DNA of 64,000 nt from Halalkalicoccus subterraneus (lineage in GTDB: Archaea; Halobacteriota; Halobacteria; Halobacteriales; Halalkalicoccaceae). The notes under the pieces are model-generated. The model was not told the DNA's origin and did not search any database. It saw only the letters and a program-made list of their open reading frames with translations. The translations under genes and the position numbers were made by a program. Below are positions 58,433-64,000 of this stretch, one piece after another. The DNA lies in the NCBI RefSeq assembly GCF_003697815.1, contig NZ_RDQG01000021.1, forward strand, positions 22,175-86,174. Direction: 5' to 3'. Positions within the stretch are counted from its first letter, which is position 1. Each line of letters begins with the position of its first letter.

Positions 58433-58654
58433 TCAGACGACCGGCGATTCCGCCGGAGCGGTCTCCCTCCGCCCGTTCGCTTTCGAGGACCGTTTGCGTC
58501 CCTCATCGCGCTTCGGTATGGGCTCTCGGTTCTCTGCATCCCCGCTGGGTGAGACGCCCATCACGGCGTAGACTTCCTGCCACCCGGCGCTCGGCGAAGT
58601 CAGGCGGTCGGTCGTATCGATACGTTCTTGTCTCTCGTTGGGTTCGGTTTGCAT
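58433..58654 (-). CDS. short hydrophilic hypothetical protein
   Basis: A 73-residue reading from ATG 58654, MQTEPNERQERIDTTDRL..., with a SAGWQEVYAVMGVSPSGDAENREP middle and a basic tail. No competing frame is better here. It could be a real disordered protein, but composition alone does not settle it. Confidence 0.4.
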   Translation of the reverse strand: MQTEPNERQERIDTTDRLTSPSAGWQEVYAVMGVSPSGDAENREPIPKRDEGRKRSSKANGRRETAPAESPVV

Positions 58655-58748
58655 GGGCTGTTAGTCGGCCCTGTTCGGGTGGTAGTGACACCCGGGCGCC
58701 TCGTTTCTGGCGATATTTCAGGGCGTATCGGTCGAAAACGGTACGTCG

Positions 58749-59357
58749 CTACGCCGTGGTCTCGGCGGTCTCTTCGGGTTCGTCCTCCTCGCTTTCCTCG
58801 ACGCTTTCGAGCGCCGAAAGCAGGTTTTGCTGATAGTTCTCGACGGGGAGGTCGTACTCCTCGCGGGCCATCGTGGCGTACTCGTTGGCGTCGTCCTCGA
58901 ACGCCTCGATGCGCTCGATGGTCCGCTCTGCGGTCTCGACGACCCATCGGTCCCGCGTGCCGACGTCGACCTCGGTGATCGACTCGGGGCGGACGGAGAC
59001 GTTGACATCGCTCTCGTCGGTCTCGTAGGTGCGTGGCTTGCCGACGATCGCGACGTATGCCGGCGGCTCGGCCTCTCGCAGGAAGGCTGCAGCCTCGGGC
59101 TGGTACTGGCCGGCGTAGACGAAGAACGTACCAGTCGGATCAACGATTCGACCCTGCCAGTACTCGCTGTCCTCGCCGACGTCGCTCTTCTCGGTCAGCG
59201 TTCCGACGATGAACACGCGGTTCGCTCGCGCGCCCGTCGGGAGCAGCGCGTACAGCGGTGCGCGCTCGTCGTCGCTCTCCTTGAACGTGTACGTGGCGTC
59301 GTTGAACTCGCTGGCGAAGACGCGCTGGGCGAGCTCGCGAGTGGGTGCTTGGCTCAT
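58749..59357 (-). CDS. RPA-associated protein (COG3390-type)
   Basis: A 202-residue protein with an OB-like core (NRVFIVGTLTEKSDVGEDSEYWQGRIVDPTGTFFVYAGQYQPEAAAFL) and an acidic helical tail. In haloarchaea such proteins are encoded directly after an RPA gene and act with it in single-strand DNA binding and repair. Its ATG is one base past the RPA stop, showing tight coupling. It corresponds to the rpap genes of other haloarchaea; which subtype (1 or 3) is inferred from the neighbouring RPA. Confidence 0.88.
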   Translation of the reverse strand: MSQAPTRELAQRVFASEFNDATYTFKESDDERAPLYALLPTGARANRVFIVGTLTEKSDVGEDSEYWQGRIVDPTGTFFVYAGQYQPEAAAFLREAEPPAYVAIVGKPRTYETDESDVNVSVRPESITEVDVGTRDRWVVETAERTIERIEAFEDDANEYATMAREEYDLPVENYQQNLLSALESVEESEEDEPEETAETTA

Positions 59358-59358
59358 T

Positions 59359-60288
59359 TCAGATCGACCTCGCTTTGATCAGCGTTTCTTCCGGATCCGT
59401 CGGTCCGCCCAGTTCCTCGACCGCGTCGGCCAGCACGTATCGACCGAAGGTCGGTCCCCGGACGCGGTAGTAGCGCCCGAGCAGTTTCCCGCGGATCTCG
59501 TCGGCGACGACCGTCGTGTCGAGCGCGTCCATCGCCATCTGTTTGGCTTCCTCTAAGGTGATTCCGGCGACCTCCTCGGTCGCTTCTTTATCGAAGATCA
59601 CTTCTTGGACCTCGTGACCGTCGTCAAGGACGCCCTTGATTCGGAGGTCGAACTCGCCTTCGACCTCGCCGTGTTCGGAACACCGGCCGTTCTGGAGGAC
59701 GCGGGTACAGCCCTCCTCGGGACAGCGTTTGATCAGGCCCGAGCCCGACTGGACGTCGACGAACGCCCCCTCGATCTCGGTTTCGTCGTCGCCGACTTCG
59801 AGCTCCTCGTCGAGTTCCGTGATCGTAGTCGTCCGGTTGAGCTTCACCGAGAACTGACCTTGGTACTCGTCGGTGACGACGTTCTCCAGACGGTAGACGC
59901 CGCCCTCATCGAGTGCCGGCAGGTCGGATTTGGCCCACTTGGTGAACTTCAGAGTGCCCGATGGATCGCCGAGCAGTCCCACTTGGGCGATCGAGTCGCT
60001 CCGGGGCTCCCAGAGGTCGACCACTTTTACTGTCAGGTCGACCCACTGCTCTGCGGCGTCGATCCCCGCGAGTTGAACCTCGCTGTTCGAGCCGCCGCCG
60101 AGCGCGTCGCGCTCCAAACCCGCCTCGTCGAGGTAGTGGTTGGTAACGCTTCGGCGCGCTTCCTCGGCAGGGATCTTGTACTCGCTGACGAGCGTTTCGA
60201 GCCGAGATTCGACCTCGTCGGTACTGACGTCGAGGTGCTCGGAGAACTGGTCCGCTATGCTTTCCGCGTGCTGTCGAAGGTCTGTCAT
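59359..60288 (-). CDS. single-stranded DNA-binding protein RPA (RPA3-like)
   Basis: A 309-residue replication protein A homologue. It has a helical N-terminal segment, an OB fold (GIDAAEQWVDLTVKVVDLWEPRSDSIAQVGLLGDPSGTLKFTKWAKSDLP), a second beta-rich region and a zinc-binding part CPEEGC...CSEHGE (about 189-210). It coats single-stranded DNA in replication and repair. One OB fold plus zinc finger plus a dedicated partner gene fits the rpa3-rpap3 pair of haloarchaea. Confidence 0.88.
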   Translation of the reverse strand: MTDLRQHAESIADQFSEHLDVSTDEVESRLETLVSEYKIPAEEARRSVTNHYLDEAGLERDALGGGSNSEVQLAGIDAAEQWVDLTVKVVDLWEPRSDSIAQVGLLGDPSGTLKFTKWAKSDLPALDEGGVYRLENVVTDEYQGQFSVKLNRTTTITELDEELEVGDDETEIEGAFVDVQSGSGLIKRCPEEGCTRVLQNGRCSEHGEVEGEFDLRIKGVLDDGHEVQEVIFDKEATEEVAGITLEEAKQMAMDALDTTVVADEIRGKLLGRYYRVRGPTFGRYVLADAVEELGGPTDPEETLIKARSI

Positions 60289-60801
60289 GATCTCACTGTC
60301 TCCGCCTCGTTTTCAATGGGAGACATACGCCTGTTGGTGCCCGACGGTATAAAAAGTTCCGCGAGCGGAGTGAAAGTGGTCTACCGGTACCACTCGCCGT
60401 CCCGGATCGCACTCACGTCGCCCGGTCCATGACGTGCCATCCCAATTCACGTATTTCGCCCGTGGATCTCGTACCGGCGGTAGCAGGCGTACCCAGACGG
60501 TCAGTCCGACACGCGATGTTGCATCTTGGGCGAGGCGGTTCTGGCTTCCGACTCTGTTGGCCACTTCGACGGATGCGCTTTCGAACGCTCGGCCGAACCG
60601 AAAGCGTCCGTAACGATGTCGGCGGATTTGCCGCCGGGCTAGCCGACACCGGTAGGACTTCGTTTCCCGAAAAATAGAATGATCGAGCGTCCGACGAGGC
60701 CTCGCTTGACATGCATGCTCCCCTCGATATCCCTTGTGAATCGAAAGAACTCGATGATCCGCCGGCGACGGGATTTTGTATAGCGGCGCGCTATCGACGG
60801 T
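60289..60801. other. intergenic region, 513 bases
   Basis: No convincing gene. The beginning carries the RPA promoter region (GTATAAAAAG at 60349-60358 on the plus strand, i.e. CTTTTTATAC on the minus strand, is a good TATA box for the RPA operon but lies ~60 bases from the ATG). On the minus strand short protein-like scraps occur at 60365-60470 (KYVNWDGTSW in one frame, VSAIRDGEWYR in another), perhaps the remains of a gene. TTTTGTATA at 60774-60782 fits the promoter of the next gene. Confidence 0.35.
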
Positions 60802-61083
60802 ATGGTCGACCGGCAGGTAAATCGCTTCATACGCTCGAAGCTTCGGGAGGCGGGCCGTCAGTACGAGCAAGCCCGCAGTGCCTACCGTGACGGCCGTGGC
60901 TCCGGCTCCGTCGATGTCCCGCGCGACGAATCCGACCGGGCGAGGATCGTCTGTCGACGCTATGCGGAGAAACGGGCCGTCGAACTCGACGATGACGACC
61001 GCCCGACCTGTTACGAGGACGGCCACCCTGACTGCGAGGGCTGTCTCGAGGACCTCCACAACGAGACGATAGAATCCTGGTAG
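60802..61083 (+). CDS. small haloarchaeal protein with Cys/His cluster
   Basis: A 93-residue protein starting MVDRQVNRFIRSKLREAGRQYEQAR. The basic helical N-terminal part is followed by ARIVCRRYAEKRAVELD and a C-terminal CYEDGHPDCEGCLED cluster that could bind zinc. Codon use and composition are coding-like. It resembles a conserved family of short haloarchaeal proteins of unknown function. TTTTGTATA lies about 20-28 bases before the ATG. Confidence 0.7.
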   Translation: MVDRQVNRFIRSKLREAGRQYEQARSAYRDGRGSGSVDVPRDESDRARIVCRRYAEKRAVELDDDDRPTCYEDGHPDCEGCLEDLHNETIESW

Positions 61084-61219
61084 CTCGTCTTTTTAGTTCG
61101 ATAGGGCCTCCCTTCGATCAGCGATAAATCGCATATGACGATATAAAAATCGAATCGCTCGGCCAGATGGTGCTGTCGCCGTGGAGTCTTTGCTGTTATT
61201 CGTGGTCGCCTTGCCAGGT

Positions 61220-62026
61220 TTAGACCGTATCACTCCGACCGGCTACCGCGTTATGGTCGAACTGCCGTATGGCGTCGCTGAACGCCTCCGGCCGGTGGAG
61301 GTTACTGATATGGCCAACACCGTCGATAACGGCGGTGTAGGTGTTCTGTCCGGTCGCGGCGTGGTCGTCCTCGCCACGGCGCATCACGCGGTCTCGTTTC
61401 CCGTTGATCACGAGCGTCGGACCGGGATAGCTCGCAAGCGCGTTCCGGAAGTCAGTCCCCGCCAGATCCGGCCCCGCCTCACCGAACTGGCTGGGATAGA
61501 TCCCGGAGTCGATGATCTCCTCTTTCGTCTCCTCGGGCAGGTCACGCTGTTGGACCCATCGTTTACCCGCTCGCTGGATGCCGCGCTCGATGAGATCGCT
61601 GCGAGTTGCGAGACGGGAGGCGCCACCGACCACTCGCGTGACGAGTTCCATACTCCCCACCGGGTTGGCGCTGGATCCTGCAAGCACCAGTCCGTCGACC
61701 TTCTCGGGGTGGCGGCTCGCGTACGCGGTCGAGACGTACCCGCCGAGCGAGAGGCCGACTAGGATCGCGTGCCCGCCGGCCGCCGACTCGACGACTTCGT
61801 CGAGCAGGTCGAGTGCCGGCTCCATGCGGAAGGTCTCGTTTGCGTGTGTACCGTGACCGGGGAGATCGAACGCGATAACCCGATACTCTTCGGACAGAGC
61901 GTCGATTTGTGGTATCCACATCTTTCGGGTGAACATCGCCCCGTGAACGAACACGATCGGCTGGGCGTCCTCCGGTCCGGCCACGTCGATACTCGAACGA
62001 TCGACTTCCTCCGTCGTTCGATTCAT
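61220..62026 (-). CDS. alpha/beta hydrolase
   Basis: A 268-residue hydrolase of the alpha/beta fold. The oxyanion HGAMFT segment, nucleophile S93 in GLSLGGY, the late acid in INGKRDRV and the catalytic histidine in GVGHISNLHRPEAF complete the triad. ATG 62026 (MNRTTEEVDRS) is chosen; the frame is open to 62134 but adds a poorly conserved 36-residue lead. The group includes esterases and lactonases; substrate cannot be told. It stands alone. Confidence 0.87.
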   Translation of the reverse strand: MNRTTEEVDRSSIDVAGPEDAQPIVFVHGAMFTRKMWIPQIDALSEEYRVIAFDLPGHGTHANETFRMEPALDLLDEVVESAAGGHAILVGLSLGGYVSTAYASRHPEKVDGLVLAGSSANPVGSMELVTRVVGGASRLATRSDLIERGIQRAGKRWVQQRDLPEETKEEIIDSGIYPSQFGEAGPDLAGTDFRNALASYPGPTLVINGKRDRVMRRGEDDHAATGQNTYTAVIDGVGHISNLHRPEAFSDAIRQFDHNAVAGRSDTV

Positions 62027-62189
62027 ACCGTTTCGGGACACGGTCTGGCCCCGGTTAGCTGATTGGTACGCTGTTTCAATACTTCGAGCGGTTTCCGGCC
62101 AGGATCGGCCCACGGTGACGTTTGGTATCGCCACTAGTAGTTTATATCTCCGAGCGGGTACGACCCTACCCTGATAGCGAACGGAGGAC

Positions 62190-62666
62190 TCAATCGAGTT
62201 CCTGGCGCCGGACGCGGACCGTCCCGTCGTTCGTCACGCCGACCAGCAGGTCGCGTTTCACGGCTCGACCGCTCACCGCGTCGCCCGCGGCGTCGCTAAC
62301 GGATTTCATCAGCTCCGGGGCGGTCTGATTGACCTTGACGCCGGCGTCGTCGCAGGCGGCGTACACCCGCGAAGGGATGTCGTAGAGGTCGGTTCCGGCG
62401 GCGACGTCCACCCTGACTGGCGCGTTGAGCGCCTCGGCGAACGCGATCGTTTCGTGGGCCTTCTCGACGTTCGTTCGGGCACTGGCCTCGATGCTCGAGA
62501 CGTTCGCGCGGGACGTGCCCAGCCGGGAGGCGATGGTTGCCTGCGGGACGTCGCGTTCACGGAGCGCGAGCACCTCCGCCTGGCGACGGGTGAGGACGCT
62601 CCTCTCGGGTTCGAAGCCGACCTGATCGAGCAGCGCGTCGATATCGTAGTCGTTCGGCTCACTCAT
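62190..62666 (-). CDS. Tfx family DNA-binding protein
   Basis: A 158-residue regulator. The N-terminal helix-turn-helix has the Tfx pattern SVLTRRQAEVLALRERDVPQATIASRLGTSRANVSSIEASARTNVEKA. The C-terminal domain (PVRVDVAAGTDLYDIPSRVYAACDDAGVKVNQTAPELMKSV) is the family's ligand-type domain. Tfx of methanogens binds the promoter of the molybdenum formylmethanofuran dehydrogenase operon; the haloarchaeal targets are unknown. It lies downstream of the TRAM gene in the same direction. Confidence 0.9.
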   Translation of the reverse strand: MSEPNDYDIDALLDQVGFEPERSVLTRRQAEVLALRERDVPQATIASRLGTSRANVSSIEASARTNVEKAHETIAFAEALNAPVRVDVAAGTDLYDIPSRVYAACDDAGVKVNQTAPELMKSVSDAAGDAVSGRAVKRDLLVGVTNDGTVRVRRQELD

Positions 62667-62672
62667 GCCGGG

Positions 62673-63161
62673 TTACGCGCCCCAGAAATTGTCCCGACTA
62701 CCCAGTCGTTCTCGGGTCGGCTTCGTCGTCCCCTCCTCGTCTTCCCCGTTACCTTCATTGCCTTCATCGTCGCTGCTCTCCTGTCCTTCTTCGTCCACAG
62801 CGTCCTCGTCCTCGTTCTCCTCGGACTCGAGCGGGAGCCGTTCGATCTCCTCGGCGCGGGCGTGATTCGAGCGGACCGTCGTGATCTTCACGCGGGCGCG
62901 GGCGACCGGAAGGATCCCGTCGACCATCACGATGAATCCGTCCTCGGTGCGCCCGACTCCAGCCCCACTCTCGTGCATGTCGTCGACTTCGATGACGACC
63001 TCCTCGCCGGGTTGGACGGGCTGTTGTTTGAGTTCACGGATCGGCTGGTTGTAGTGGTTACACCACTCCGCGCCGCCACGATCCCCGTAGTGCTGACACC
63101 CCATCCCGGCGATTCGCTCCGAATAGCTCGGGCATTCGTCTGCGAGCGGACAGTCCGGCAT
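62673..63161 (-). CDS. TRAM domain protein with Cys-rich N-terminus
   Basis: A 162-residue protein. Residues 1-40 hold a cysteine cluster (CPLADEC...GCQHYG...WCNHY) able to bind zinc. The middle is a TRAM domain (PVQPGEEVVIEVDDMHESGAGVGRTEDGFIVMVDGILPVARARVKITTVRSNHARAE), an RNA-binding beta barrel that in archaea acts as an RNA chaperone or on tRNA. The tail is strongly acidic with Asp/Glu/Gly repeats. ATG 63161 is preferred over 63176. Gap to the Tfx gene is 6 bases, so they are co-transcribed. Confidence 0.88.
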   Translation of the reverse strand: MPDCPLADECPSYSERIAGMGCQHYGDRGGAEWCNHYNQPIRELKQQPVQPGEEVVIEVDDMHESGAGVGRTEDGFIVMVDGILPVARARVKITTVRSNHARAEEIERLPLESEENEDEDAVDEEGQESSDDEGNEGNGEDEEGTTKPTRERLGSRDNFWGA

Positions 63162-63348
63162 ACGGAGACGTAGCAAAGCGGCGGGCTAAACGCTTACGAC
63201 CGACCTTTTGCGCTGCGCTCGCTTGCTGCCGCTCGCTCATTCGGCAAACGGTCGATCAAAAGCGCACCTCGCTCCCTTCGGTCACTCGGTGCTACTGCTC
63301 ACTCACTTCGTTCGCTCGCGGGGAAAACGGAGCCGCAACCGTGACCGC
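63162..63348. other. intergenic region rich in short GCTCGC motifs
   Basis: No gene seen. The stretch 63205-63325 is filled with short interleaved pieces such as CTCGCT, TTCG and CACTC, a low-complexity pattern often found between haloarchaeal genes. It may form weak hairpins; no single structure stands out. Confidence 0.4.
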
Positions 63349-64000
63349 CTACGCCAGCGGCGTGCGCTCGACGACGGTGCCGTCGTAAGTCGGGTACTGC
63401 TCGACTATTTCGCCCTCCGTCAGGTCGCCCTCCTCGACCATCTCCTCGAGCAGCCACCACGCTAGCTCGACGTGTCCGGACTTCGCCCTGTAGAACTCCG
63501 TGGGCACGTCGAGATCTCGGAGGCGAGTCTCGGGCTCTGTGGTCTTCCCGTAGACCAGCGTCCCGTCGTCGGTGATCTCGTCGAACTCTCGTCTGATGTT
63601 TCGAGCCATGCGTTTCAGACGATTGCGGTGCTGGGCGGCGTCCTTGAAGACGCTCGTACAGAAATACACCTTCGGGTGATCGCCCATCTCGTCCAGAATG
63701 GCCTTCGAGCCCTCGACAGCGCTCATGTGGCCGTCCTCCAGTTCGTAGCCTTCCTCCTGCATTCTCCTGTAGTTGCCGTCGCTCATCTCGAACTGGTTGA
63801 TGTTACAGAAATCGGCCGCGCCTTCGTCAAGGAAGTCGAGGAACTCCGGTTCGGCGCGGATGCCGGGGATCTCGAAGGCCGGCGTCAGTCCTTCCTCGCG
63901 GGCGATATGCAGGATCTCCTCCCACTCGGTGCCGTGCATCTCGCCCCAGAGTTCCAGCGGCGGGTGGAAGCGGATCTCGTCGAGGCCGGCCTCCGAGAGC
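63349..64000 (-). CDS. radical SAM-like protein, C-terminal part
   Basis: Only the last ~217 codons are present; the frame is open to the window edge. The visible part has LDEIRFHPPLELWGEM, IAREEGLTPAFEIPGIRAEPEFLDFLDEGAADFCNINQFE and a C-terminal domain (KVYFCTSVFKDAAQHRNRLKRMARNIRREF). The barrel-like alternation and motif FCNINQFE match an uncharacterised archaeal radical SAM group. The iron-sulfur cysteines would lie in the missing N-terminal half, so the call rests on the C-terminal pattern. Confidence 0.65.
   Translation of the reverse strand, partial: LSEAGLDEIRFHPPLELWGEMHGTEWEEILHIAREEGLTPAFEIPGIRAEPEFLDFLDEGAADFCNINQFEMSDGNYRRMQEEGYELEDGHMSAVEGSKAILDEMGDHPKVYFCTSVFKDAAQHRNRLKRMARNIRREFDEITDDGTLVYGKTTEPETRLRDLDVPTEFYRAKSGHVELAWWLLEEMVEEGDLTEGEIVEQYPTYDGTVVERTPLA

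Noticed and set aside
60313..61059. 248-codon minus-strand ORF
   Set aside because: Its first half is antisense to the small Cys/His gene at 60802 and the rest lacks protein character, apart from the short scrap noted separately.
63205..63325. Repeat array in the intergenic region beside the TRAM gene
   Set aside because: Units are too short and irregular; this is the low-complexity GCTCGC style common between haloarchaeal genes.

Overview
The window is a stretch of haloarchaeal (class Halobacteria) chromosome. The evidence is high G+C coding DNA with AT-rich promoter islands, a strongly acidic predicted proteome, Tat-type twin-arginine signals on exported proteins, tRNA genes without an encoded CCA, TATA elements 25-30 nt upstream of many start codons (leaderless-type promoters), and lineage-typical proteins: a HalX-type response regulator, an RPA/RPA-associated protein pair, a Tfx regulator, a TRAM protein and membrane-tethered winged helices.

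Left flank (1-13.5 kb), mostly core metabolism. It holds the end of tiaS, an ABC exporter pair, a frameshifted small membrane gene, threonine synthase with an aspartoacylase-like enzyme, citrate synthase, a tRNA-Arg-like sequence with odd features, a gamma-glutamylcyclotransferase-like protein, threonine ammonia-lyase followed by RidA, tRNA-Ser(GGA), a large multi-PAS histidine kinase and a PadR regulator.

Centre (13.5-49.3 kb), a surface-glycan island. A minus-strand operon encodes an LpxD-like acyltransferase overlapping a NodB-like deacetylase, a multi-pass membrane protein and an AlkP-superfamily enzyme. A GT2 glycosyltransferase, a Tat-exported beta-helix protein, a Tat-exported deacetylase, two signalling proteins and a GT4 enzyme follow. 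A short lipoprotein is packed with Asn-Xaa-Ser sequons. A tightly overlapping operon (29.7-37.1 kb) then encodes an aminotransferase, oxidoreductase, N-acetyltransferase, two nucleotide-sugar dehydrogenases, a DUF354 protein and a GT4 enzyme. This is the WbpE/WbpB/WbpD/WbpA set for a UDP-2,3-diacetamido-2,3-dideoxy-uronic acid. GlmS (39 kb), GlmU (46.7 kb) and GlmM (47.9 kb) supply UDP-GlcNAc. An asparagine-synthase-like protein, a Wzx-type flippase and a second sequon-rich surface protein complete the island. Membrane-anchored winged-helix regulators lie on both sides of the nucleotide-sugar operon. A lone TnpB element sits at the 3' end of the flippase gene and supplies its stop codon.

Right flank (49.3-64 kb), housekeeping again. 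It holds a DUF420 protein, tRNA-Pro(TGG), a BofA-like protein, a Ski2-like helicase, an SLC13/ArsB-type permease, a tandem universal stress protein, a site-2 protease with CBS domains, Hsp20, tRNA-His(GTG), an RPA operon, an alpha/beta hydrolase, a Tfx regulator, a TRAM protein and the end of a radical-SAM-like protein. Several small genes (42-56 codons) are reported beside the larger ones. No rRNA, CRISPR array, integrase or provirus was seen.
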